Source of the DNA: Pseudomonas sp. QTF5
GTDB lineage: Bacteria > Pseudomonadota > Gammaproteobacteria > Pseudomonadales > Pseudomonadaceae
Direction: 5' to 3'
Assembly (NCBI RefSeq): GCF_000512695.2
Contig: NZ_AZRW02000016.1
Span: 54,962-118,961 of the forward strand
Length of the DNA stretch: 64,000 bases
Shown here: piece after piece, positions 1 to 11,244 of the stretch
How positions within the stretch are numbered: position 1 is the first letter of the stretch
How the letters are laid out: every line of letters begins with the position of its first letter
The notes under the pieces: model-generated
Told to the model about the DNA's origin: nothing
The model's database searches: none
Seen by the model: the letters and a program-made list of their open reading frames with translations, nothing else
Program-made: the position numbers and the translations under genes

Positions 1-170
1 AGTCGAATACTGACTGGTACTAATGTCAGTGGATTTTCGGCAGATACACTTCCCGACAGCGATACGCAGACGACACCGGTCGAGCCGCACACCCTGCGCG
101 CCTCAAACAACGACACGCGTTCGGCCGCCCTTCGTTTTGGGTCCATTTCAGCGCAGATGACGAGAACGCC
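1..170. other. Intergenic leader upstream of dnaG
   Basis: No convincing gene is seen in these first 170 bases. In Pseudomonas rpsU usually lies upstream of dnaG, so this is probably the rpsU-dnaG gap with the upstream gene cut off by the window edge. The short minus-strand open frame here overlaps the dnaG start and has no family resemblance. Confidence 0.5.
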
Positions 171-2138
171 ATGGCCGGGCTAATTCCCCAGAGCTTCATT
201 GACGACCTTCTGAACCGCACCGACATCGTCGACGTGGTCAGCTCGCGCCTGCAAATGAAAAAAGCCGGCAAGAACTACACGGCCTGCTGCCCGTTTCACA
301 AAGAAAAAACCCCCTCCTTCAGCGTCAGCCCCGACAAACAGTTCTATTACTGCTTCGGCTGCGGCGCTGGCGGTAACGCCCTCGGCTTCATGATGGACCA
401 TGACAACCTGGATTTCGTCCAGGCTGTCGAAGAACTGGCCAAAGCCGCCGGCATGGAAATTCCCCGCGAAGAAAGTGGCCGACCGCACAAACCGCGGCAA
501 CCCACCGATTCGCCGCTGTATCCGCTGCTCACCGCCGCCGCCGATTTTTATCGTCAAGCCCTGAAAAGCCATCCGTCGCGCAAAGCCGCCGTGGATTACT
601 TGAAGGGTCGCGGACTAACGGGGGAAATCGCCCGGGACTTCGGGCTCGGGTTTGCCCCGCCCGGCTGGGACAACCTGTTCAAACACCTGAGCAGCGACAC
701 CCTGCAGCAAAAAGCCATGATCGATGCCGGCCTGCTGATCGAGAACGCCGAAACCGGCAAGCGCTATGACCGCTTCCGCGATCGCGTGATGTTCCCGATC
801 CGCGACAGTCGCGGGCGCATCATCGCCTTCGGTGGCCGGGTACTGGGCGACGATAAGCCGAAATACCTGAACTCACCGGAAACCCCGGTTTTCCATAAAG
901 GCCAGGAACTCTACGGCCTTTATGAAGCACGCAAAAACAACCGCAACCTCGACGAAATCATCGTCGTCGAAGGCTATATGGACGTTATCGCCCTCGCCCA
1001 GCAAGGCCTGCGCAATGCCGTCGCAACCTTGGGCACCGCCACCAGCGAAGAGCACATGAAGCGCCTGTTTCGCGTCGTGCCCAGCGTGCTGTTCTGCTTT
1101 GATGGCGACCAGGCGGGCCGAAATGCCGCCTGGCGAGCACTGGAGGCAACCCTGCCATGCCTGCAGGACGGGCGTCGGGCGCGCTTTCTGTTTCTGCCCG
1201 AGGGTGAGGACCCGGACACCCTGGTCCGTTCCGAGGGCACTGACGCCTTCCGCGCGCGAATCAATCAGCACGCCCAGCCATTGGCCGATTACTTTTTTCA
1301 ACAGTTGACCGAGGAATCGGACCCGCGCTCCCTCGAAGGCAAGGCCCACATGGCCACCCTCGCCGCACCGTTGATCGACAAAGTCCCGGGCGCCAACCTG
1401 CGCATCTTGATGCGCCAGCGCCTGAGCGAAATTACCGGGCTTAGCGGTGAAGCCGTGAGCCAACTGGTGCAAAGCGCGCCTCAGGAAGCGCCACCGGCTT
1501 ACGATCCGGGCATCGATTACGACGCCATGCCCGATTACAGCGACTACCATCAGCCGCAGGCACAAGAGATGTACGTGCCGCAGCAGGAATGGACGCCGAA
1601 AAAGCCTGGGGCAGGCGGCAAGAAATGGGACAAGAAACCGTGGGACAAAAACGGCAAGTGTGGCGGCGATCGCGATCAACCGCGCGCGCCACGGGTACCG
1701 GCCGCTGTAGAGCCGCCCACCCTGGCAGCCTTGCGCACGCTACTGCATCACCCGCAACTGGCTGAGAAAGTCGAGGACGCCGGGCACTTCGCTGCCGAGG
1801 ACCATACCAACACGCAACTGTTGGTCGCCCTGCTCGAAGCCGTACAGAAGAATCCCAAGCTAAACTCATTTCAACTGATTGCGCGCTGGCACGGCACCGA
1901 ACAAGGCCGACTGCTCAAAGCGCTGGCAGAAAAGGAATGGCTGATTGATGGAGATAACCTTGAACAACAGTTTTTCGACACCATTACTAGCTTGTCAGCC
2001 CGCCAACGCGAGCGAAACCTGGAACAACTTCTTCGAAAAGCACGTCAAAGTGAATTGAGCACCGAAGAGAAAAATCAACTGCGCGACCTTTTAAGTCGCA
2101 ATGTTTCCGCATCAAGCCCGACCTCAACTGGCGCGTGA
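171..2138 (+). CDS. dnaG: DNA primase DnaG
   Basis: Makes RNA primers for replication at the fork together with DnaB helicase. The 655-residue protein has the N-terminal CHC2 zinc finger (C40, H43, C61, C64), the primase core, a TOPRIM fold with the VEGYMD glutamate near residue 267 and the downstream FDGDQAGR acidic motif, then a low-complexity basic linker (about 460-520) and a C-terminal DnaB-binding helical domain. Length is normal for Pseudomonas. It is followed after 67 bases by rpoD, the classical macromolecular-synthesis arrangement. Confidence 0.98.
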   Translation: MAGLIPQSFIDDLLNRTDIVDVVSSRLQMKKAGKNYTACCPFHKEKTPSFSVSPDKQFYYCFGCGAGGNALGFMMDHDNLDFVQAVEELAKAAGMEIPREESGRPHKPRQPTDSPLYPLLTAAADFYRQALKSHPSRKAAVDYLKGRGLTGEIARDFGLGFAPPGWDNLFKHLSSDTLQQKAMIDAGLLIENAETGKRYDRFRDRVMFPIRDSRGRIIAFGGRVLGDDKPKYLNSPETPVFHKGQELYGLYEARKNNRNLDEIIVVEGYMDVIALAQQGLRNAVATLGTATSEEHMKRLFRVVPSVLFCFDGDQAGRNAAWRALEATLPCLQDGRRARFLFLPEGEDPDTLVRSEGTDAFRARINQHAQPLADYFFQQLTEESDPRSLEGKAHMATLAAPLIDKVPGANLRILMRQRLSEITGLSGEAVSQLVQSAPQEAPPAYDPGIDYDAMPDYSDYHQPQAQEMYVPQQEWTPKKPGAGGKKWDKKPWDKNGKCGGDRDQPRAPRVPAAVEPPTLAALRTLLHHPQLAEKVEDAGHFAAEDHTNTQLLVALLEAVQKNPKLNSFQLIARWHGTEQGRLLKALAEKEWLIDGDNLEQQFFDTITSLSARQRERNLEQLLRKARQSELSTEEKNQLRDLLSRNVSASSPTSTGA

Positions 2139-2152
2139 GGTCATAGCTCAGG

Positions 2153-2158
2153 TATAAT
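2153..2158 (+). promoter_or_regulatory. -10 hexamer of a probable rpoD promoter
   Basis: A perfect TATAAT lies just after the dnaG stop and about 50 bases before the rpoD start, preceded by CAGG. No good -35 is seen at 17 bases. It would let rpoD be transcribed independently of dnaG. Confidence 0.4.
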
Positions 2159-2205
2159 CCTCGGCTTGTTTTTTGCCCGCCAAGACCTTCAGTGGATAGG
2201 GTGTT

Positions 2206-4053
<1,848 letters not shown>

Positions 4054-4059
4054 TCACAG

Positions 4060-4085
4060 AACCCCCGGCCCAGGCCGGGGGTTTT
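4060..4085 (+). terminator. Rho-independent terminator after rpoD
   Basis: A GC-only stem (CCCCCGGCC against GGCCGGGGG) followed by TTTT sits 7 bases after the rpoD stop. Confidence 0.9.
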
Positions 4086-4175
4086 GCTTTATACAGATTA
4101 AATGCCCCGCACGTCCCCCGCTCCGAATAGCCCGTCTACACTCGAAACATTCCCCCAAGCCATAACGAGACCGTT

Positions 4176-7100
4176 ATGCCCAGATGGCCGACCGTGCTTT
4201 TTTTGCTGTCGCTGATGACCTGGACCGCAACGGCTGGCGCGTTGACTCTTACCGACGAAGAACGTAGCTGGCTGACGGCTCACCCGGAATTGCGCCTGGG
4301 CGTGGACGCGTCCTGGCCGCCGTTTGAGTTTCGCGACGAACACGGGCGTTATCAGGGCCTGGCAGCGGACTACATCAACGTCATCCGTCAACGGCTGGCC
4401 ATCAAACTCACGCCCATCGAACCGGTCAGCTGGACCGAAGTCTTGCAGCAGGCCAAAAAAGGCAAACTAGACATCTTGCCGGGCATCATGTCGACTCCCG
4501 AGCGCCAGACGTATCTGTCGTTCACCCGCCCCTATCTCGACTTTCCGATAGTCATTCTGGCTCACGTCGGAGGCCCCCAACCGCGCAAACTCGAAGACCT
4601 GTACGGGCTTAAGATCGCCGTGGTGGAAAACTACGCCCCCCATGAACTATTGCGCACCCACCATCCCGACCTGAATCTGGTGGCGATGCCCAATGTCAGC
4701 TCGGCGCTGCAGGCGCTGGCCACCGACGCCGTGGACGCCGTAGTGGGCGATCTCGCTTCCAGTGTCTGGAGCCTGCGCCAACTCAAGCTCGACGGGCTCT
4801 ACGTCAGCGGTGAAACACCCTATCGCTACCAATTGGCGATGGCCGTGCCTCCGAACAATAAGCTGCTGGTCAGCATCCTGGACAAAGTCCTGGCAGACAT
4901 GACCCCGAGTGAAATCAGTGCAATCCAGGAACATTGGATCGGTAACGTCCTGGACCATCGAACCTTCTGGCTCGACGTACTGATTTACGGCCTGCCAGGA
5001 TTACTGTTTCTGATGATCGTGCTGGCCGTGGTTATCCGGATCAACCGCCGACTCAGCTCGGAAATTGCCCGTCGGGTCGCTCTGGAACAGGAGCTGCGCA
5101 GCAGCGAATACCATTACCGCGGCCTGGTGGAGAGTCTTTCGGCCATCGCCTGGGAAGCGCGGATCAGCGATTACACCTACAGCTACGTGTCACCCCATGC
5201 TCAGGATCTCCTTGGTTATCCCCTGCCCCATTGGCTGATTCCGGGTTTCTGGCGCAACATCATCCACCCCGCGGACCTGACCCGGGCCCAAACCTTCTGC
5301 GACCGTGAAGTGGCGGCCGGGCGCGATCACAGCGTCGATTACCGAGTCATCACCGCTGACGGCCGCTGCCTTTGGGTTCGCGATATCGTCAGCCTGATCG
5401 AGCACGCCCATGAACCGGTACTGCGCGGGCTGATGATCGACATCAGCGAAGCCAAGCGTACCGAAGAGGCGCTGCGCCTCTCGGAACAGAAGTTTGCTTC
5501 GGTGTTCCAGCAATGCCCGGATATTCTAGTGATCGCGCGGCTTTGCGACGGTTGTCTGCTGGAAGTCAACGAAGCGTTCGAGGAACAGATCGGCCTCAAG
5601 GCCGAAGACGTCATAGGCCAGACCGCCACCGATCTGAATATCTGGGGCGTACCCGGCGTGGGACCGGGTTTGTTGCAGCGCTTGCAGGCCGGCAGCATCC
5701 GCAATTTGGAGATGCCCTTTCGCCGCAGCAATGGCCAGGTGTTTACCGGCCTGATTTCCGCCGAGCCTTTCGATCTCGATACGACCCCGGCCCTGGTGGT
5801 CGTCGTGCGGGACATCAGTCAGCTCAAGGAAACCCAGCAACAACTGCAAACCTCCGAAGAGAAATTCGCCAAGGCCTTTCATGCTTCCCCCGACGGTTTG
5901 CTGCTGTCCCGGCAGAGCGACGGTTTGTTGTTGGAAGTCAACGAAGGTTTCAGCCGCATTACCGGTTTCAACAGCGCAATGTCCGTGGATCGGTCGGCCC
6001 TGGACCTGGGGATCTGGGTCAACCTCAACGAACGCAAGCAGATGCTCGAGCTATTGCACCGGGATGGCTTCGTCCGTGACTTCGGTTGCCACATCCGCCG
6101 CAAAGACGGGCAAATCCGGCTTTGTGAGGTTTCAAGCCGGCCGTTGCCCATCGGCGATGAGGACTGCATGCTGACCATCGCCCGGGACATTACCGAGCGG
6201 CACCTGATGCAGGAGAAATTGCAACAGGCCGCCACGGTGTTCGAGAGCACCGCCGAGGGTGTATTGATCACCGACACCCAACAGCACATCAGTGCAGTTA
6301 ATCGTGCATTCACCGAAATCACTGGCTACAGCGAGACAGAAGCATTGGGCCACACCCCTCGCCTGCTCGCCTCGGGCCTGCACGACAGCGCATTTTATGC
6401 GGCGATGTGGCATCAGTTGACCGCCGACGGTCATTGGCAAGGCGAGATTTCCAACCGGCGCAAGAATGGCGAGCTCTACCCGAGCTGGCTGACCATCAGC
6501 GCGGTGCGCAACCGGGACAACTTCATCACCCACTTTGTTGCGGTGTTCGCAGACATTTCCAGCCTCAAACACGCTCAGGCCAAACTCGACTACCAGGCGC
6601 ATCACGACCCGCTGACCGGTCTGCCAAACCGCACGCTGTTCGAGAGCCGGCTGCTGACCGCGCTGAACAGCCAGCAGGAAAACGGCGGCCAGGGCGCGGT
6701 GCTGTTCCTCGATCTGGACCGCTTCAAACACATTAACGACAGCCTCGGTCACCCGGTCGGCGATCTGCTGCTCAAAGGCATCGCCGTGCGCCTCAAGGAG
6801 CAACTGCGCGATATCGATACCGTGGCGCGCTTGGGTGGCGACGAATTCATCATCCTGCTCCCCGGCCTGCAACAGTCCAGCGATGCCGACAACATTGCCA
6901 CCAAGCTCCTCAATTGCTTCTCCGCCCCTTTCCAGGCCGGTGAGCACGAGTTTTTCATCAGCGCCAGCATTGGCACCAGCCTGTACCCCAAAGACGGCTG
7001 CGACGTCGCCACGCTGGTCAAGAACGCCGACGCCGCGATGTATCGCTCCAAGGCCAAGGGCCGCAACCGGGTTGAAAGCTACACCCGCGACCTCACCGCC

Positions 7101-7922
7101 CAAGCCAGCGAGCGCGTGGCGCTGGAACATGAACTGCGGCGTGCCATCGAGCGCAATGAGCTGTTTTTGTACTACCAGCCCAAAATCAGTCTGGACGATC
7201 ATCGAGTGGTCGGTGCCGAAGCGCTGATTCGCTGGCATCATCCCACCTTCGGCGATGTACCTCCCGAGCACTTCATTCCCCTGGCCGAAGAAAACGGCAT
7301 GATCCTGCAAATCGGCGATTGGGTACTTGAGACCGCCTGCCGACAGATGTACGAGTGGAATCAGGTCTATAAGTGCCTGGGCCCACTCTCAGTCAACCTT
7401 GCGGGTGCGCAACTGCGCCAACCGAACCTGCTCGGCCGGATCGAGCAATTGCTCAAGGACAACCACCTCAAACCCGATCTCCTGCAGCTGGAGATCACCG
7501 AAAACTTCATCATGAGCCAAGCCGAAGAAGCGCTGACGGTGCTGCATCAACTCAAACGCCTGGGTGTGCAACTGGCGATCGACGATTTCGGCACCGGCTA
7601 TTCGTCCCTGAGCTACCTCAAACGCCTGCCGCTGGACATCCTCAAGATCGATCAATCCTTCGTCCGCGGCCTGCCGGACGACCCACACGACGCGGCAATT
7701 GTTCGTGCAATCATTGCACTGGGCCGCAGCATGCAATTCACGGTCATCGCCGAGGGCGTCGAAACCCTGGCGCAGCAGCAATTCCTGACTTCGGAGGGCT
7801 GTGAACAGATCCAGGGGTACATCGTCAGCCTGCCCTTGCCACCGGACGAATTCGCCGCGACGTTTCTTCATACAGCCATATTGGATTTTTCGGATAGCAC
7901 AGCCGAGAAACCATCGCTATAA
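4176..7922 (+). CDS. rmcA: RmcA-like multi-PAS GGDEF/EAL c-di-GMP protein
   Basis: Inner-membrane c-di-GMP turnover protein of 1248 residues. Order: signal peptide (about 1-22), periplasmic SBP_bac_3 domain resembling amino-acid binding proteins (about 25-250), one membrane helix (about 265-288), four tandem PAS domains (about 305-805), GGDEF (intact GGDEF near 887), EAL (intact EALIRW near 1014, also the DDFGTGYSSL motif). Both catalytic signatures are intact. Position beside rpoD, length and domain order match PA0575/RmcA, a redox- and phenazine-responsive phosphodiesterase in P. aeruginosa; transfer of that role is inference. Fifteen bases separate it from the tRNA gene. Confidence 0.9.
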   Translation: MPRWPTVLFLLSLMTWTATAGALTLTDEERSWLTAHPELRLGVDASWPPFEFRDEHGRYQGLAADYINVIRQRLAIKLTPIEPVSWTEVLQQAKKGKLDILPGIMSTPERQTYLSFTRPYLDFPIVILAHVGGPQPRKLEDLYGLKIAVVENYAPHELLRTHHPDLNLVAMPNVSSALQALATDAVDAVVGDLASSVWSLRQLKLDGLYVSGETPYRYQLAMAVPPNNKLLVSILDKVLADMTPSEISAIQEHWIGNVLDHRTFWLDVLIYGLPGLLFLMIVLAVVIRINRRLSSEIARRVALEQELRSSEYHYRGLVESLSAIAWEARISDYTYSYVSPHAQDLLGYPLPHWLIPGFWRNIIHPADLTRAQTFCDREVAAGRDHSVDYRVITADGRCLWVRDIVSLIEHAHEPVLRGLMIDISEAKRTEEALRLSEQKFASVFQQCPDILVIARLCDGCLLEVNEAFEEQIGLKAEDVIGQTATDLNIWGVPGVGPGLLQRLQAGSIRNLEMPFRRSNGQVFTGLISAEPFDLDTTPALVVVVRDISQLKETQQQLQTSEEKFAKAFHASPDGLLLSRQSDGLLLEVNEGFSRITGFNSAMSVDRSALDLGIWVNLNERKQMLELLHRDGFVRDFGCHIRRKDGQIRLCEVSSRPLPIGDEDCMLTIARDITERHLMQEKLQQAATVFESTAEGVLITDTQQHISAVNRAFTEITGYSETEALGHTPRLLASGLHDSAFYAAMWHQLTADGHWQGEISNRRKNGELYPSWLTISAVRNRDNFITHFVAVFADISSLKHAQAKLDYQAHHDPLTGLPNRTLFESRLLTALNSQQENGGQGAVLFLDLDRFKHINDSLGHPVGDLLLKGIAVRLKEQLRDIDTVARLGGDEFIILLPGLQQSSDADNIATKLLNCFSAPFQAGEHEFFISASIGTSLYPKDGCDVATLVKNADAAMYRSKAKGRNRVESYTRDLTAQASERVALEHELRRAIERNELFLYYQPKISLDDHRVVGAEALIRWHHPTFGDVPPEHFIPLAEENGMILQIGDWVLETACRQMYEWNQVYKCLGPLSVNLAGAQLRQPNLLGRIEQLLKDNHLKPDLLQLEITENFIMSQAEEALTVLHQLKRLGVQLAIDDFGTGYSSLSYLKRLPLDILKIDQSFVRGLPDDPHDAAIVRAIIALGRSMQFTVIAEGVETLAQQQFLTSEGCEQIQGYIVSLPLPPDEFAATFLHTAILDFSDSTAEKPSL

Positions 7923-7937
7923 TCCGCGGCCTACTGA

Positions 7938-8014
<77 letters not shown>

Positions 8015-8020
8015 AACAAG

Positions 8021-8046
8021 AAAGCCGCGCAAATGCGCGGCTTTTT
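8021..8046 (+). terminator. Terminator after the tRNA
   Basis: AAAGCCGCGC-AAAT-GCGCGGCTTTTT hairpin with T tract, 6 bases after the tRNA CCA end. Confidence 0.9.
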
Positions 8047-8089
8047 CGTGTCTGTCGTTCAGGTTTTCCTAACGCTTTTTAGGCACTTT

Positions 8090-8734
8090 TCAGGCCCAAA
8101 CACTCAACGATGGAATGGCCTGCACTGACCGCAGCCGTTCAAGCATTTCACCCGTCAACACGACCTCATAGGTATCCGCCGGCCTACCCCATTGCTCCAC
8201 AATGACCATGCCGTCTACCAGCGCCGCGCCCAATCCGGTAATCGTATCGGCCAATGCCTCTACGATTTGTTGAGTCCGCAACCACACACGATCAGTAATC
8301 TCTTTAAGCTCGGCAGTTATGCGCTCGGACGACGCTGTATCCGTATCGGGGTAGGCGATATTGCGCAGCAAGTGCCGTAACTCTCTTATTTTTGCGTAGT
8401 CCTGTTCCGCTCCAAACTCGCCTTTCAGGATTACTCCCGCTGCCTGCTCATTGACGTGTTTCTTGGGAGAATGCTTTGAGAGCAATGTCTGCGCCATAGC
8501 TCCGGCGAAGAGAACCATCATCCGACGTTCCAAATGTTCCTTCATTGCTTCGATCGACGAAATTGACCGTGCCAAAGTAATGGAAGCCCCCCCATGGTGC
8601 GTCAAGCCCATGGTGACTTTCAGGGTCACATCACCCGTTTCAAAGCCCAGGGCTCGGGCGACTACGTAGTGCCCCATTTCGTGATTCGCGATCTGCAGTG
8701 CATAGTCTCGCAGAGCCGCAGGCATGCTCTTCAT
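8090..8734 (-). CDS. Stand-alone M41 (FtsH-like) peptidase domain protein
   Basis: A 214-residue protein with HEMGH at 18-22, the pattern of the FtsH zinc site (HExGH), followed by an ERRMMVLFAGAMAQ segment that parallels the FtsH peptidase helix and GAEQDYAKI with D112 in the position of the third FtsH zinc ligand. There is no AAA ATPase domain, no signal peptide and no membrane helix, so it is only the protease half of FtsH. The start ATG has a good GAGGGG ribosome site 6 bases upstream. It is divergent from an Lrp-type regulator. Substrate and role are unknown. Confidence 0.75.
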   Translation of the reverse strand: MKSMPAALRDYALQIANHEMGHYVVARALGFETGDVTLKVTMGLTHHGGASITLARSISSIEAMKEHLERRMMVLFAGAMAQTLLSKHSPKKHVNEQAAGVILKGEFGAEQDYAKIRELRHLLRNIAYPDTDTASSERITAELKEITDRVWLRTQQIVEALADTITGLGAALVDGMVIVEQWGRPADTYEVVLTGEMLERLRSVQAIPSLSVWA

Positions 8735-8871
8735 TTCGATCCCCTCGCTTCACAGCCCTTGGTGCGCATTCGACTACGAGTGACAATTTGTGTCCATCCA
8801 ATTAACCCGTTGAGGGCATGGAGTGCCTGTAATATGCCTGCCCATTGCTCTGTACCGCTGGAGATGCCCCT

Positions 8872-9333
8872 TTGCCTGACACTCGCCCGCCTGTTCTCGA
8901 CGAAATCGACCGCCAATTGATCGCGGCCCTGCAGATCAATGCCCGTGAAAGTGTAGCCATGCTCGCCCGCCAACTGGGTATCGCCCGCACCACCGTCACT
9001 TCACGCCTGGCGCGGCTGGAAAAGGCCAAAGTGATCACCGGTTACGGTGTGCGCCTGGGTCAGCGCGTGGTGGATGGAGGCTTGCAGGCCTATGTCGGGA
9101 TCACCGTGCAACCGCGCTCCGGCAAGGAAGTGCTGCGTCGTCTTAGTGCCATGGCGCAGGTTCAGCAGTTGTGTGCGGTGAGTGGTGAATTTGATTATGT
9201 GGCGTGGTTGCGCACTGATTCGCCGGAGCAACTTGATCAGTTGCTGGATCAGATTGGCAGTGTGGATGGCGTGGAGAAGACGACGACTTCGATTATTTTG
9301 AGTAGCAAGATTGATCGGGGGCAACCGGTTTGA
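8872..9333 (+). CDS. Lrp/AsnC family transcriptional regulator
   Basis: A 153-residue regulator with an N-terminal helix-turn-helix (LDEIDRQLIAALQINARES through TTVTSRLARLE) and a C-terminal RAM/ACT-like ligand domain. I chose the TTG at 8872 because GGAG lies 8 bases before it and the protein then starts just before the conserved DEIDR; an upstream TTG at 8845 is also open. Its place before davBA suggests it controls lysine degradation in response to an amino acid; this is inference from context. Confidence 0.88.
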   Translation: MPDTRPPVLDEIDRQLIAALQINARESVAMLARQLGIARTTVTSRLARLEKAKVITGYGVRLGQRVVDGGLQAYVGITVQPRSGKEVLRRLSAMAQVQQLCAVSGEFDYVAWLRTDSPEQLDQLLDQIGSVDGVEKTTTSIILSSKIDRGQPV

Positions 9334-9395
9334 GTTTCAACCGTTATTCTTCATTGTCTGATCAGGCCTCATCGCGTGCAGGCTCGCACATTGAA

Positions 9396-9410
9396 CATTG
9401 TGTAGCAATG
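9396..9410. promoter_or_regulatory. Candidate Lrp-type operator upstream of davB
   Basis: A CATTG-TGTAG-CAATG palindrome lies in the 216-base gap between the regulator gene and davB, about 140 bases before the davB start. AsnC/Lrp proteins bind AT-rich palindromes of about this size. Binding is inferred. Confidence 0.3.
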
Positions 9411-9549
9411 TATCGTCATATTGATCAGATAATTAGCAAAACGACGACACATTGCGTCTTATTAACGTGTTCTACGCTCTCTAGAATGGCTGCCATCTTT
9501 TCCTATACTCAGACGCGTACTCTGCGTCAGGTCGCCAGCAAGGTCAGCC

Positions 9550-11232
9550 ATGAACAAGAACAATCGCCATCCTGCAGACGGTAAAAAACCGGTCACCGTT
9601 TTCGGCCCGGACTTTCCTTTCGCCTTCGACGACTGGATCGAACACCCGGCCGGGCTGGGCAGCATTCCCGCGCAAAATCACGGCGCCGAGGTGGCGATTG
9701 TCGGGGCAGGCATTGCAGGTCTGGTGGCCGCCTACGAATTGATGAAGCTGGGCCTCAAACCCGTCGTCTATGAAGCCTCGAAAATGGGTGGTCGTCTGCG
9801 CTCCCAAGCGTTCAATGGCGCTGAAGGCATTATTGCCGAGCTAGGCGGAATGCGTTTCCCGGTGTCGTCTACCGCGTTTTATCACTACGTCGACAAGCTC
9901 GGCCTCCAGACCAAGCCCTTCCCGAACCCACTGACACCTGCGTCAGGCAGCACCGTGATCGATCTGGAAGGCAAAACTCATTACGCACAGAAATTGGCGG
10001 ATCTTCCTGCACTGTTCCAGGAAGTCGCTGATGCCTGGGCGGATGCTCTGGAAGCGGGCTCGCAGTTCTCCGATATCCAGCAAGCGATCCGCGACCGTGA
10101 CGTGCCGCGCCTCAAGGAACTGTGGAACACCTTGGTGCCGCTGTGGGACGACCGCACGTTCTACGATTTCGTTGCCACCTCCGAAGCCTTCGCCAAGCTC
10201 TCGTTCCATCACCGCGAAGTGTTCGGCCAAGTCGGTTTCGGCACCGGCGGCTGGGACTCGGACTTCCCCAACTCGATGCTGGAAATCTTCCGCGTGGTGA
10301 TGACCAACTGCGACGATCATCAGCACCTGGTGGTCGGCGGCGTGGAACAAGTGCCGCTGGGCATCTGGCGCCATGTGCCGGAACGATGCGTGCACTGGCC
10401 TGAAGGCACCAGCCTCAGTTCGCTGCACAGCGGCGCGCCGCGCTCCGGCGTGAAAAAAATTGCCCATGCACCGAACGGGCGTTTTACCGTTACCGATAAC
10501 TACGGCGACACACGTGAATACGCGGCCGTACTGACCACCTGCCAGAGCTGGCTGCTGACCACCCAGATCGAATGCGACGAAAGCCTGTTCTCGCAAAAGA
10601 TGTGGATGGCCCTGGACCGCACCCGCTACATGCAATCGTCGAAGACGTTCGTGATGGTCGATCGCCCATTCTGGAAAGACAAGGACCCTGAAACCGGTCG
10701 CGACCTGATGAGCATGACCCTCACCGATCGCCTGACCCGTGGCACCTATCTCTTCGACAACGGCGACGACAAGCCCGGTGTCATCTGCCTGTCGTACTCG
10801 TGGATGAGCGATGCGCTGAAAATGCTCCCGCACCCGGTGGAAAAACGCGTGAAGCTGGCACTGGACGCGCTGAAGAAGATCTATCCGAAAGTCGACATCG
10901 CCGCGCGGATCATCGGCGATCCGATCACCGTGTCGTGGGAAGCCGACCCGCATTTCCTCGGGGCCTTCAAAGGCGCCCTGCCCGGTCACTACCGCTACAA
11001 CCAGCGCATGTACGCGCACTTCATGCAGGACGACATGCCGCCCGAGCAGCGCGGGATTTTCATCGCCGGCGACGACGTTTCGTGGACGCCGGCCTGGGTC
11101 GAAGGCGCGGTGCAGACCTCGCTCAACGCGGTGTGGGGGATCATGAAACACTTCGGCGGTGAAACTCACGCCGAAAACCCGGGTCCAGGAGATGTGTTCA
11201 ACGAAATCGGGCCGATCGCCCTGCCCGAGTAA
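9550..11232 (+). CDS. davB: L-lysine 2-monooxygenase DavB
   Basis: FAD enzyme converting L-lysine and O2 to 5-aminovaleramide and CO2, the first step of the aminovalerate route of lysine use. The 560-residue protein has a flavin amine oxidase fold with the dinucleotide-binding VAIVGAGIAGLVAAYEL near residue 55, GGRLRSQ shortly after, and a C-terminal FAD-contact segment (GIFIAGDDVSWTPAWVEGAV). It closely matches P. putida DavB as I recall it and is followed after 12 bases by davA. The related tryptophan 2-monooxygenase IaaM is the alternative; the paired amidase and overall match favour DavB. Confidence 0.93.
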   Translation: MNKNNRHPADGKKPVTVFGPDFPFAFDDWIEHPAGLGSIPAQNHGAEVAIVGAGIAGLVAAYELMKLGLKPVVYEASKMGGRLRSQAFNGAEGIIAELGGMRFPVSSTAFYHYVDKLGLQTKPFPNPLTPASGSTVIDLEGKTHYAQKLADLPALFQEVADAWADALEAGSQFSDIQQAIRDRDVPRLKELWNTLVPLWDDRTFYDFVATSEAFAKLSFHHREVFGQVGFGTGGWDSDFPNSMLEIFRVVMTNCDDHQHLVVGGVEQVPLGIWRHVPERCVHWPEGTSLSSLHSGAPRSGVKKIAHAPNGRFTVTDNYGDTREYAAVLTTCQSWLLTTQIECDESLFSQKMWMALDRTRYMQSSKTFVMVDRPFWKDKDPETGRDLMSMTLTDRLTRGTYLFDNGDDKPGVICLSYSWMSDALKMLPHPVEKRVKLALDALKKIYPKVDIAARIIGDPITVSWEADPHFLGAFKGALPGHYRYNQRMYAHFMQDDMPPEQRGIFIAGDDVSWTPAWVEGAVQTSLNAVWGIMKHFGGETHAENPGPGDVFNEIGPIALPE

Positions 11233-11244
11233 GAGGAATCCGAA

